Source of the DNA: Acidilobaceae archaeon
GTDB taxonomy: Archaea; Thermoproteota; Thermoprotei_A; Sulfolobales; Acidilobaceae
Assembly: GCA_027044005.1 (NCBI GenBank)
Contig: JALUDK010000249.1
Location: 1 to 10,548 of the forward strand
DNA length: 10,548 nt
Reading direction: 5' to 3'
Shown: positions 1 through 7,508 of the stretch, piece by piece
How positions within the stretch are numbered: the first letter of the stretch is position 1
Layout: every line of letters begins with the position of its first letter
Position numbers and translations under genes: made by a program
Notes under the pieces: generated by a model
Seen by the model: the letters and a program-made list of their open reading frames with translations, nothing else
The model's database searches: none
What the model was told of the DNA's origin: nothing

Positions 1-218
1 GTGCCGTGTATAACCTCTACCGTGGCTCGGATTCCAGCTTCTCCTATAACCTTCTCTAGAACCTTCCTTGAAGGCGGCTTAGGCCTCCTAGTAGGGTGCT
101 CCTGTGATAGTACTGCCTTGTACTCGCAGTATGCTAGGTTTGATAGGTATGACCCCGTGATCACCGTCAAGCCTGGCTGCACCCACAGTATTATACAGTA
201 CTCCTTTAATTTACTCAC
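1..218 (-). CDS. N-terminal part of an unrecognised protein, possibly a Cas4/PD-(D/E)XK-like nuclease (cut by the window edge)
   Basis: Reading the minus strand from a GTG at 218 gives 72 codons open to the window edge, so the C-terminal part lies outside. GTG 218 is the first usual start after an in-frame TAG; the open stretch before it has no other start. Residues 22-36 (TGSYLSNLAYCEYKA) resemble the start of Cas4/RecB-like nucleases, where a short strand and helix precede a 'YCPRK'-like cysteine motif; here it reads YCEYK. A basic, proline-rich segment (43-52) follows, then a helix (53-61). Amino-acid composition looks protein-like, whereas the opposite-strand frame does not. The catalytic D/E...K residues of such a nuclease would lie beyond the edge, so the family call is a guess from one motif; that the frame codes is more secure. 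No ribosome site is visible, which fits a leaderless message. Confidence 0.5.
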   Translation of the reverse strand, partial: MSKLKEYCIILWVQPGLTVITGSYLSNLAYCEYKAVLSQEHPTRRPKPPSRKVLEKVIGEAGIRATVEVIHG

Positions 219-273
219 AAATCCTATAACCCGTAGCCCTGGATATTCTACCAGGTGGATGGTGGACTAGGGG
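219..273. promoter_or_regulatory. Divergent promoter region between the left-edge gene and the DUF763 gene
   Basis: Only 55 bp separate the two outward-facing start codons. A TATA-like GGATATTCTA (241-250) lies about 28 bp from both starts and could serve either strand. CCTATAAC (223-230) is a second candidate for the rightward gene and would leave a leader of about 20 nt containing AGGTGGA (253-259) and GGTGG (261-265), the latter 8 nt before the TTG start. Neither element is a strong match to the archaeal TATA consensus. Confidence 0.3.
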
Positions 274-1407
274 TTGCCAGGATCAGCTGATCTACCCCTC
301 CATAGTGGCAAGGTACCTCCTTGGATGCTAAGGCTAATGGAGAGGATGGCCGAGAAGATCGTGGAGGCTATTATTGAAGTTCATGGGGTCGAGGGGCTTA
401 TTAGTGGACTCTCGGATCCTCTGTGGTTCCAGGCGTTCAATAATGTAATTGGTATGGACTGGGATAGTAGTGGCAGTACGACTGTGGTAGTAGGCGTGTT
501 GAAGAGTATATCGTGGAGAAGGCAGGATCTAGGCTTCATAGTCCTCGGCGGCAAGGGTGCGATGATGTCTAGGGTTAGGGACGAAGCTGTAGAGGCTTCA
601 AGGATCCTTGACTTGGATCCCGACTCGATAATAGTGGCTAGCAGGCTGGGTGCTAGGGCCGCGTCTAGCCTGCTACAGGACGGCTACACCCTGTACCATC
701 ACTCAGTAATAGCCTATCCTAGGGGCTTTGTGGTTATAGAGCAGGGCATGAATACCTCCAGCAGGATGGCCAGGAGGTACCATATAGACCGTATCGTAGT
801 CGAGGAGCCGTTTAGCGGCATAGGAGGGGTAAGTGACGGCCTCCATCTAGATGCTACTAGTAGGGGTAGCAGACAGGCCCGTAGGGTGTTCTTGGATATA
901 GTAGGGGAGGGGGCTCCTAGGGTTATCAGGCTCCTAAGGGAGGCCAACGCTATAGCCTCCCAGGGCGCTGGCCTGGATAGGTTCATAAACCCGGTCAGGG
1001 AGCCGTCGGGTAGACGTTACTATAGGCCTGTGAGGCCCTCTAGGCAGCTTGTTAGGGCTATCGAGGACCTTACAAGGTATAGCCCCTCGAGCGAGCTGGA
1101 GCTCGCCTTAGCACCGGGGCTGGGCCCCGCTGTTGTACGGGCATTAGCATTGATATCCGACCTGATATACTCTACCCCGGTGGATCGTAGGGACCCTGTT
1201 ACCCATCCCTTGGATCCATTTATCTATGCTTATGCTGTGGGTGGTAAGGATGGGGTTCCCTATAGGTACAGTCCTGATACTGTTAAGCGCGTTATAGAGG
1301 TTATGGAGGATATAGTGGAGTCCTCTAGGCTAGGGTTTAGGGAGAAGCTTAGGGCCTTGGAGAGGCTTAGGAGTATGGTTAGGGGGACTCCTCGGGGTAG
1401 GCTCTAG
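274..1407 (+). CDS. DUF763 family protein (conserved archaeal protein, function unknown)
   Basis: The 377-residue product has the hallmarks of DUF763: ADLPLHSGKVPPWM near the N-terminus (residues 5-18), the block LSDPLWFQAFNNVIGMDWD (46-64) followed by SSGSTT, and a conserved RLGARAASSLLQDGY (124-138) with two histidines at 142-143. Its length matches the family. The start is TTG at 274; an in-frame TAG lies at 268-270, so no longer start exists, and GGTGG at 261-265 is suitably spaced. The family has no established biochemical role to my knowledge. No signal peptide or membrane helix is seen, so it should be cytoplasmic. The C-terminal third is basic and helical, with many Arg residues, which would suit nucleic-acid contact, but this is inference. 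It is convergent with the recombinase gene and the two 3' ends overlap by 29 bp. Confidence 0.93.
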   Translation: MPGSADLPLHSGKVPPWMLRLMERMAEKIVEAIIEVHGVEGLISGLSDPLWFQAFNNVIGMDWDSSGSTTVVVGVLKSISWRRQDLGFIVLGGKGAMMSRVRDEAVEASRILDLDPDSIIVASRLGARAASSLLQDGYTLYHHSVIAYPRGFVVIEQGMNTSSRMARRYHIDRIVVEEPFSGIGGVSDGLHLDATSRGSRQARRVFLDIVGEGAPRVIRLLREANAIASQGAGLDRFINPVREPSGRRYYRPVRPSRQLVRAIEDLTRYSPSSELELALAPGLGPAVVRALALISDLIYSTPVDRRDPVTHPLDPFIYAYAVGGKDGVPYRYSPDTVKRVIEVMEDIVESSRLGFREKLRALERLRSMVRGTPRGRL

Positions 1408-2239
1408 CGGGGGCGCCCCTGTAGAATATTGAGGAGTACTCCCTCCTCACGTCCTCCATGTTCATGTGTAGGTAGACCTCCGTGATCTTGATGTCACTGT
1501 GTCCTAGGAGCTTCTGTAGGGCTGGCAGGCTCATCCCCCTCCTGATCGCCTCTGTGGCGAATGTGTGCCTGAGCACGTGGGGTCTTACTCTAGCCGGGTC
1601 TACTCCGGCCCTCTCTGCTAGCCTCTTTAGCCTCTTATGCACTGCCTGGTATGTCATGTCTACTAGCTTCTCCCTTGGGCTGGGGTCTGCTGTGTCTATG
1701 TATGCTTTTATGAGGGCTCTGCTGGCTGGCCCTAGGAATACTATCCTCTCCTTACCATACTTACCCCTTATCCTGACTTCGCCCTTCTCCAGGTCTATGT
1801 CACGTATTCTTATCGATAGGAGCTCGCTTACCCTCATACCTGTCTCGGCTAGTATAGATACTATTAGCGCGTCGTGGATATCCCGTGCTGCCTCTATTAG
1901 TCTCTTGACTTCTTCCCACGATAGCGTGTCGGGTATAATGTGCCTCTTTCTTGGTATGACTGGTAGGTCTTCCCCCGCTATTCCTAGCCATGTTAGGAAT
2001 CTCTTTACGAATAGAGTGTAGTAGTGTAGGGTGTTTTGCTGGGACTCCTTCTTCTGGCTCCTCCTTCTAGTTACTCCTTCTCTCCGTAGACTGGATATCC
2101 AGGACATGTAGTGGTCCTCGTCGATCTCTCTTACTGGCGTGTCTGGGCCTATGTGTGATGCGAAACTCCTTAGGGCTGCTCTATAGGTTTTTATTGTGGC
2201 GTCGCTGGCCCCTGAGGCGGATAGTGCATCTAGGAACAT
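1379..2239 (-). CDS. xerA: Tyrosine recombinase, archaeal XerA-like
   Basis: The 286-residue product has an N-terminal SAM-like core-binding domain (about 1-95) and a C-terminal catalytic domain (about 103-275). The active-site set is complete: Arg136 (ETGMRVSELL), a hairpin lysine at 160 or 163 (RGKYGKERI), His221 and Arg224 (HVLRHTFA), His247 (LLGHS) and the nucleophile Tyr256 (TEVYLHM). Archaeal XerA resolves chromosome dimers at a dif site by strand exchange. The loop between the hairpin and the HxxR helix is shorter than in P. abyssi XerA. ATG 2239 is the first usual start, but in-frame sequence upstream back to about 2337 is free of stops, and its last part reads WRKTIGEAID, which aligns well with the expected N-terminal helix; the true start may lie upstream. 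A chromosomal resolvase is likelier than a mobile-element integrase, as no element ends are visible. Confidence 0.92.
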   Translation of the reverse strand: MFLDALSASGASDATIKTYRAALRSFASHIGPDTPVREIDEDHYMSWISSLRREGVTRRRSQKKESQQNTLHYYTLFVKRFLTWLGIAGEDLPVIPRKRHIIPDTLSWEEVKRLIEAARDIHDALIVSILAETGMRVSELLSIRIRDIDLEKGEVRIRGKYGKERIVFLGPASRALIKAYIDTADPSPREKLVDMTYQAVHKRLKRLAERAGVDPARVRPHVLRHTFATEAIRRGMSLPALQKLLGHSDIKITEVYLHMNMEDVRREYSSIFYRGAPARAYPEESP

Positions 2240-2369
2240 GTCTATGGCTTCTCCTATTGTCTTCCTCCATATACTCTTTGGTGGTTTTCCTAGTCTTAGT
2301 CCTGCCAGCTTGGTGCACCGGTGTAAAAGAGGTTGTTGTGCCTAGGTATGTGGGTGGGTAGGGGCTGTG
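2240..2369 (-). promoter_or_regulatory. Upstream region of the recombinase gene with a TATA-like box and nested palindromes
   Basis: On the minus strand CTTTTACA (2329-2322) is a weak TATA-like box. It would place the transcript start near 2299, about 60 nt before the annotated ATG. Directly beside it is GGTGCACCGGTG (2312-2323), made of two overlapping 8-bp palindromes (GGTGCACC and CACCGGTG), a possible protein-binding site. The T-run of the same box could also help end the phosphoesterase transcript arriving from the right. The part nearest the recombinase (2240 to about 2337) is an open frame continuous with it and may be coding. Confidence 0.3.
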
Positions 2370-4523
2370 TTACGTTCTGGACTTTATGACGAATATTGCT
2401 AGGGCTGCGACTGCTGCTAGCATTACTGCTATTGCCCATGCTGGCGGCTCGTTTCCTTGCTGTGTCTGCGTCGTTTTTGTGGCCTGCTCTACTTGTGGCT
2501 GTTGTGTTGTTGTCTTGGTTTGCTCGGTTGTCTCCTTGGCTTGTGTGGGGGTTTGTGTTGTTTCCTGGGTCTGTGTTGTGGTTGTGGCCTCAGTTGTAGT
2601 TGTTATTGTTGTGGTTGTTGTCGTTGTTGTTTCTGTTGTCTGTGTTTGTGTCTCTGTCGTGGTTGTTTGGGTTTGCCTCTTTCTTGGTTTTACATCGAAT
2701 TCTATAGTTTTTGATTCTCCCTTGTTATTGTTGAAGTCGTATGCGTATGCTTTTACCTTGTAGTGTCCTGGGTCTGTTATCTTGAATACTGCCATGTATA
2801 CTCCTTTGGTGTTTGTTATGAGTCCTGGTAGCTCTTGTGTTGTACCATCTGGCTTCTCTATTACTATAGTTACGTTCTTTATTCCCCATCCAGGGTCGTC
2901 TGCTCTTATGTTCATTGTTACTAGCTTTCCTTGTCTAGGCTTTTTGGGGGACATTCCTGTTATCTCTACGGTGGGGGGCTCCTTGTCTATGTATGATGCC
3001 AGTGTTATGGCTCCCTTGCCTGTGGCGTTTACTGTTGCTATGAATAGGTGGTATATACCTGCATCATAGTATACTACATTCTTCACCCTGTCTACGTCAC
3101 CGTATAGCTTATAGTTTGAGGGGTCTACAGTCTTGTTCATATAGAATACTAGTATTACCTCACCTGTATCTAGGTCCTCGAAGCCTTCTGTGTCTATTGT
3201 CCACGTGACCGCAGTGCTGTACTTGTCTGTGTGTTCTATGACCATGAATCTCTCCGTGTTGATGCTTCCCGAGGTGAAGAAGTATGGCCTGTCTGAAGGA
3301 ATGTATACACTAACTGTTCCATTTGTATAGATGTCTACTACCTTTGCGCCCCAATAGTACCCGTCCGGGTAACCATGGTTTGCGGTGGTTGTTGTTATGA
3401 AGTATACGCGGCTCCCGTCTTCCCTGCTCCATATAGCATCTGCATCCCTGTGTACGTGTCCTGTCATAACCGCTATTAGATTCTTGTTCTCATTCATTAT
3501 CTCGAAGAATCTCTTTGCCTGGTCCCATCCAAGCTCTCTCCAGCTATAGTATAGCTCGTTCCTGTTGTCCTCCGCCATTCCCTTGTAGAATCCTGCCCTG
3601 TTGAATATTGGATGGTGCATCATTACTATCCCATACTTATCCTTGTACTTGTGTAGCGTGTTATTGAGGAAGTCTAACTGGAAGTCCTCAGGGTATCCCA
3701 CGCCCCTGGTGTCTAGACCTATGAATACGAAGTCGCCGTATACGAAACTCCAGTATCTTAGACTGTTCTGGTATCTACCATATAGGTAGTCCAAGAACGA
3801 CTTTAGGGTTGCAACCTGGGCCCAGTCATGGTTTCCTGGTACTATTATAGTTGGGACTAGTAGCTGGTTCATCTGTGAGAAGTAGTCCTTGTGCGATACC
3901 ATATCACTCCCTACATCCGCCTGGTCCCCAGTTACTACTACTATGTCTACTCCATAGAGGAGTGCCATCGTGTTTATCAGTGCTATGTACCTTGTATTCT
4001 TGTACGTGTTTGGTATGCCCTTGTTTACTGCCCCGAAGTGCTGGTCTGTGATGTGGAATACCCTTATGTGCCCCCTAGGGCCGTCCCCTACTATTACAGA
4101 CCTTGGCATGATGGCCTGACCGCCCTCATACTCTACTACTAGGGTATAGAGCCCCTCCTCAACGTCGTCTGGGATTGTAGCGGTTATCCTCTGAACCGTA
4201 TAGTTATGCCCCTCCTCGGGGTAGAATACCTCTAGCCCCCCTACCTCTGCCAGGTTGAGGGTGTACGTTTTGTTGAGCCCGTAGAGCGTTGCCCCCTGTA
4301 TATTGAGCTCCTGGCTGGTCCTTACTAGTATCGTTAGCTCCTCGCCGGGGGATACTACCTCTGGTAGACCATAGAATGGCCTCACAATGTAGGGGTCATC
4401 CTCCGTGAATACTAGTACTGAGGAGCCCGTCCTTGGATAGGCCATGGGGAGTAGGAGTAGGGCGATGAGTAGCATCCCGGTTATGAATGTAACTAGCCTT
4501 CTAGTATCCACTAGTTTCACCAT
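2370..4523 (-). CDS. Exported, membrane-anchored metallophosphoesterase with Ig-like domain and Thr-rich stalk
   Basis: The 717-residue protein starts with a signal/anchor helix (about 10-29), then a beta-rich domain (36-150). The calcineurin-like phosphoesterase domain (152-400) carries all metal ligands: D160-x-H162, G199-D200-x-x-D203, G230-N-H-D233, H303-H304 and G355-H-x-H358. A further beta region leads to an Ig-like domain (517-612), a Thr/Gln/Glu stalk (617-691) and a final helix (694-713) followed by Lys-Ser-Arg-Thr. The catalytic part should therefore stand outside the cell on a probably O-glycosylated stalk, hydrolysing a phosphate mono- or diester such as a nucleotide; the substrate cannot be told from sequence. 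Several N-x-S/T sequons are present. The gene follows the ABC importer after a 47-bp gap but has its own promoter, and ATG 4523 sits where a leaderless transcript should begin. Confidence 0.92.
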   Translation of the reverse strand: MVKLVDTRRLVTFITGMLLIALLLLPMAYPRTGSSVLVFTEDDPYIVRPFYGLPEVVSPGEELTILVRTSQELNIQGATLYGLNKTYTLNLAEVGGLEVFYPEEGHNYTVQRITATIPDDVEEGLYTLVVEYEGGQAIMPRSVIVGDGPRGHIRVFHITDQHFGAVNKGIPNTYKNTRYIALINTMALLYGVDIVVVTGDQADVGSDMVSHKDYFSQMNQLLVPTIIVPGNHDWAQVATLKSFLDYLYGRYQNSLRYWSFVYGDFVFIGLDTRGVGYPEDFQLDFLNNTLHKYKDKYGIVMMHHPIFNRAGFYKGMAEDNRNELYYSWRELGWDQAKRFFEIMNENKNLIAVMTGHVHRDADAIWSREDGSRVYFITTTTANHGYPDGYYWGAKVVDIYTNGTVSVYIPSDRPYFFTSGSINTERFMVIEHTDKYSTAVTWTIDTEGFEDLDTGEVILVFYMNKTVDPSNYKLYGDVDRVKNVVYYDAGIYHLFIATVNATGKGAITLASYIDKEPPTVEITGMSPKKPRQGKLVTMNIRADDPGWGIKNVTIVIEKPDGTTQELPGLITNTKGVYMAVFKITDPGHYKVKAYAYDFNNNKGESKTIEFDVKPRKRQTQTTTTETQTQTTETTTTTTTTITTTTEATTTTQTQETTQTPTQAKETTEQTKTTTQQPQVEQATKTTQTQQGNEPPAWAIAVMLAAVAALAIFVIKSRT
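2451..2675 (-). repeat. Low-complexity ACN repeat coding the Thr/Gln-rich stalk of the phosphoesterase
   Basis: About 225 bp of near-repetitive ACA/ACC/ACG/ACT and CAA/CAG codons (GTTGTT-type on the plus strand) encode residues 617-691, almost only Thr, Gln, Glu and Pro. Mixed synonymous codons show that it is kept as a protein feature rather than being a pure microsatellite, though its length may vary by slippage. Such mucin-like stalks lift catalytic domains away from the membrane in archaeal surface proteins. Confidence 0.8.
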
Positions 4524-4547
4524 GTAGTAGCGGCCGTGTAGTGGGGG

Positions 4548-4555
4548 TAAAATAG
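4548..4555 (-). promoter_or_regulatory. TATA box of the phosphoesterase gene (leaderless transcript)
   Basis: TATTTTAC on the minus strand is centred about 28 bp before ATG 4523, the distance at which archaeal transcription would start at or within 1-3 nt of the start codon. No ribosome site precedes the ATG, which agrees with leaderless translation. Confidence 0.55.
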
Positions 4556-4570
4556 GTCTCGCAGTACCTC

Positions 4571-5647
4571 CTAGTCTTCTACCGCCTCCGCTATGCTATA
4601 CAGTTTTACATCCTCCGGGTTTACATAGACCTGGATCTGGTCTCCCCTCGATACCTTGAACTTGGGCCTAAGGTAGACTGTTATAGGCCCGGCTGGAGTA
4701 GACAGCTTGACCTGGTTGAACACGCCCAGGAACATGACCAGGTCCACCCTGCCCTGGATAACGTTGACCCCGCCATCACCTGCTATGGTGAAGTCCTCGG
4801 GCCTGATAACGGCTACAACCTCCTCTCCCTGCCTGAACCTGCGGCCTGAGGCGCTTATGCCGAATATTGTTAGGCCCCCGGCCCTGACCCTGTAGACACC
4901 GTTCTCTGAGGCCTCTATGATGCCTCTGAGGGTAGTGGTTCTGCCTATGAATGTCGCGACGAAGTAGCTCCTCGGATTCCTGTATATGCCCTGGGGCGTG
5001 TCTACCTGGAGCACCTTCCCCTTGTTCATAACCGCTATCCTATCGCTTATGCTCATAGCCTCCTCCTGGTCATGCGTCACATATATAGTAGTTATTCCTA
5101 GCCTCCTCTGGAGCGATACTATCTCCTCCCTCATCCTGAGCCTTAGCTTAGCGTCAAGGTTGCTAAGGGGCTCATCTAATAGTAGGACCCTGGGCTCCAC
5201 AACTATAGCCCTAGCCAGGGCCACCCTCTGCTGCTGGCCCCCGCTCAGCTGTAGGGGGTACCGGTCCTCTAGGCCCGATAGCCCTACTAGCTCTAGGGCT
5301 TCCTTGACCCTCTTCCTTATCTCGCCCTTAGGGACCTTCCTTAGCTTGAGCCCGTAGGCCACGTTGTCAAATACTGTCATGTGGGGCCATAGGGCGTAGT
5401 TTTGGAATACCATTGCCGTGCCTCGTAGGTGTGGCTTCAGGCTTGTAACATCCTCGTCGTCGAACATTATCTTTCCGCTGTCTGGCCTCTCGAATCCCGC
5501 TATTATCCTTAGGGTGGTGGTCTTCCCGCACCCGCTGGGGCCTAGTAAGGTGAATATCTCCCCGTCGCCTATCTCTAGGCTGACGTTGTCTACAGCTGTC
5601 ACCCTGCCATACCTCTTGGTGACCCCGCTTAGTGTTACCCTTACCAT
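4571..5647 (-). CDS. ABC importer ATP-binding subunit, FbpC/PotA-like
   Basis: The 358-residue subunit powers the importer encoded just upstream. Motifs are complete: Walker A GPSGCGKTT (36-44), Q-loop Gln82 (FQNY), signature LSGGQQQR (134-141), Walker B LLLDEP (155-160), D-loop SNLD (162-165) and switch His192 (VTHD). Residues from about 235 to 350 form the TOBE-type regulatory domain usual in the CUT1/FbpC/PotA group (IRPED near 290-300). It should sit on the cytoplasmic face, bound to the two EAA loops of the permease. The start ATG lies 6 nt after the permease stop, and GGGGTG overlapping that stop is about 9 nt upstream, a good ribosome site, so the two are translationally linked. The ferric-iron assignment rests on the permease and binding protein; spermidine/putrescine, sugar or thiamine systems share this ATPase type. 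Confidence 0.93.
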   Translation of the reverse strand: MVRVTLSGVTKRYGRVTAVDNVSLEIGDGEIFTLLGPSGCGKTTTLRIIAGFERPDSGKIMFDDEDVTSLKPHLRGTAMVFQNYALWPHMTVFDNVAYGLKLRKVPKGEIRKRVKEALELVGLSGLEDRYPLQLSGGQQQRVALARAIVVEPRVLLLDEPLSNLDAKLRLRMREEIVSLQRRLGITTIYVTHDQEEAMSISDRIAVMNKGKVLQVDTPQGIYRNPRSYFVATFIGRTTTLRGIIEASENGVYRVRAGGLTIFGISASGRRFRQGEEVVAVIRPEDFTIAGDGGVNVIQGRVDLVMFLGVFNQVKLSTPAGPITVYLRPKFKVSRGDQIQVYVNPEDVKLYSIAEAVED

Positions 5648-5653
5648 GCCCTG

Positions 5654-7486
5654 CTACACCCCTATGAAGGCGTACCTCTGCTTCAACAGTATGTTGGTGA
5701 CTGTTATCACTAGCAGCTGCACCGTGAGTATTAGGGTCGCCATCGCCGCCACTATATGTATATAGTTGCCGCCCCCGTATCCGCCGGTTAGATATTCATA
5801 CATAACTGCGGTCATGGGGGCGTACCCCTCGTCTATAGGGTGTATCCTCCCCACCGTTATGCTGGTGCTAACCTCAGCCACGCTATAGACGAAGCTGATG
5901 AGGGCGCCGCTGAATATGTTTATCCCTATTAGTGGTATAACTATGGTGGCCAGGACCCTCGCCCTAGATGCTCCAAGGTTCATCGCCGACTCCTCTAGCG
6001 CCTCATGTACTTGCTGGAGGCCTGCATAGATAGCTCTGGTCGTGAATGGGCTCCTTCGTACAGCGTATGCTAGTATTAGTAGCAGTGCAGGGCTGTACTC
6101 TATAGGATTCAGCAGTGAGAATGGCCACACCTCCGAGGCCCTGCTGAAGCCGTAGAGTATTATGAGGCCCGTGGCCAGTGCTAGCCCGGGTATTGCTATA
6201 GGAATAGTCGAGAGTAGGTCCACCAGCCAGGCCAGCCTGGACTTGACCCTGCTCGCCACGTAGGCGCTGGATACCGCTATTACTATTATCACTAGCACCG
6301 CCGACCCTGCATAGACTAGGCTATTCTTCAGGGCTGTCAGCGTTACCGGCTCGGAGAAGATGTACCTGAAGTTGTCTAGGGTCAAGCCTGTGGGGGTTAC
6401 TCCTATCCACTGCTCAGTGAATGCATACACAAGCACGCCGAACTGTGGTATGGCGCTAAACAGGGTCCAGGGAGCCATGAGGAGGTATATGAGCAGGTAC
6501 CCGAGGAGTGAGGGTTTGAACCTGCGGGGGGTCCATCTGCCCCCTCTCACCACCATGGCATACTGCCTCAGACTAACATACCTCTTTATCGCGATAAACC
6601 AGGTTGACGCAGTCACCACAAGTATTAGTGCCAGGATCACCGTGTCTGGGCTTAGCTCCATTATTGTTGCCGACGATAATATCTCCTTCACTATCCTAAT
6701 TGATATCACGTCCTCGACCTTGAATGCCAGGGGTGCTGCTAGGTCCTCCATGGAGAATATGAATACTATAGCGGCCCCCGAGGCCAGGCCTGGCATGCTT
6801 AGGGGTAGTGTCACAGACCTGAAGAGTTTGAGGCCGCTGGCGCCCAGGTTTTCTGCCTGCTCCTCTAGGCTTGGGTCTATCTGCACCATGCTGGAGTACA
6901 CGTTCAGGTATACTATGGGCCAGAACATCATGGTCTGTGCTAGGATCATACCAGCAATATCCTGGAATTCTATAGTGAAGCCCAGGTGGCTCGTTATGCT
7001 GGATATTATCCCACCATCCCCTAGGAACTTGTATATAACGAATGCATTGACGAATGGAGTGTATAGTAGTGGTACTATAACTAGTATCCTTAAAATATTT
7101 TTACCTGGAAAGTCGTATCGTGCCATAGCTAATGCTACAAGTACTCCTATTATCGACGTAAATATTGTTACCAGTATTGCAGCCAGTATAGTATTTAGTA
7201 TTATACCATAGTTTCTCCATGTAAATATTATATGAGTCACGCCATCCCTGTCTAGGGTTATTATCCATTCATCTCCAATAGGCTCTAGAGATATATAGGG
7301 ATAGTCTAGATACGATTTTAGGAGATCGGTTGTTAGTATGCTTCTTGGAGAGAGGAATAGGGAGGCCAAGGGTGCTATAAGGAATAGCGCAAAGATTAGC
7401 AGGGATATTGTTAGCATAACTATTATTACTGGGTCTACTGGTAGCTTGTCCAGCAGGCTCGCTGCCCTGGGCCCCTTTTTGCCCAT
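5654..7486 (-). CDS. ABC importer permease with two fused modules, Fe(III) (FbpB)-like
   Basis: The 610-residue protein holds two binding-protein-dependent permease modules in one chain, the arrangement typical of FbpB-type ferric-iron permeases. Each module has its EAA loop for contacting the ATPase: LEEQAENLGAS (207-217) and LEESAMNLGAS (497-507), each followed by a proline-bearing helix start. About twelve membrane helices are visible, six per half, with a charged linker at 301-325 (RGGRWTPRRFK). An extracytoplasmic segment of about 45 residues (46-90) lies between the first and second helices. The gene starts 22 nt after the binding-protein stop; no clear ribosome site lies at the usual distance. 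The stretch coding residues 55-135 is markedly richer in A/T-ending codons than the rest. The substrate is inferred from architecture, and other small anions or cofactors are possible. Confidence 0.92.
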   Translation of the reverse strand: MGKKGPRAASLLDKLPVDPVIIVMLTISLLIFALFLIAPLASLFLSPRSILTTDLLKSYLDYPYISLEPIGDEWIITLDRDGVTHIIFTWRNYGIILNTILAAILVTIFTSIIGVLVALAMARYDFPGKNILRILVIVPLLYTPFVNAFVIYKFLGDGGIISSITSHLGFTIEFQDIAGMILAQTMMFWPIVYLNVYSSMVQIDPSLEEQAENLGASGLKLFRSVTLPLSMPGLASGAAIVFIFSMEDLAAPLAFKVEDVISIRIVKEILSSATIMELSPDTVILALILVVTASTWFIAIKRYVSLRQYAMVVRGGRWTPRRFKPSLLGYLLIYLLMAPWTLFSAIPQFGVLVYAFTEQWIGVTPTGLTLDNFRYIFSEPVTLTALKNSLVYAGSAVLVIIVIAVSSAYVASRVKSRLAWLVDLLSTIPIAIPGLALATGLIILYGFSRASEVWPFSLLNPIEYSPALLLILAYAVRRSPFTTRAIYAGLQQVHEALEESAMNLGASRARVLATIVIPLIGINIFSGALISFVYSVAEVSTSITVGRIHPIDEGYAPMTAVMYEYLTGGYGGGNYIHIVAAMATLILTVQLLVITVTNILLKQRYAFIGV

Positions 7487-7508
7487 TACCGCATCAGTCC
7501 CCGCTGGC

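Noticed and set aside
1..270. Open frame of 89 residues on the plus strand at the left edge
   Set aside because: Its product is Ser/Pro/Thr-rich without recognisable pattern, and the minus strand here gives a much more protein-like frame; it is also too close to the DUF763 start region.
1379..2239. The recombinase as integrase of a mobile element
   Set aside because: No tRNA gene, attachment-site repeats or element genes are visible around it, and the flanking genes look like ordinary chromosomal ones.
2240..2369. A dif-like recombination site next to the recombinase gene
   Set aside because: No pair of 11-bp inverted arms with a 6-bp spacer was found; the palindromes seen are only 8 bp and overlap each other.
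2386..2763. Plus-strand frames rich in Val and Cys opposite the phosphoesterase stalk
   Set aside because: They are antisense images of the ACN/CAA repeat that codes the Thr/Gln stalk.
6360..7211. Long plus-strand open frame (283 residues) opposite the permease gene
   Set aside because: It is antisense to clear membrane helices and an EAA loop; its apparent length follows from codon bias of the real gene, and no family is recognisable.
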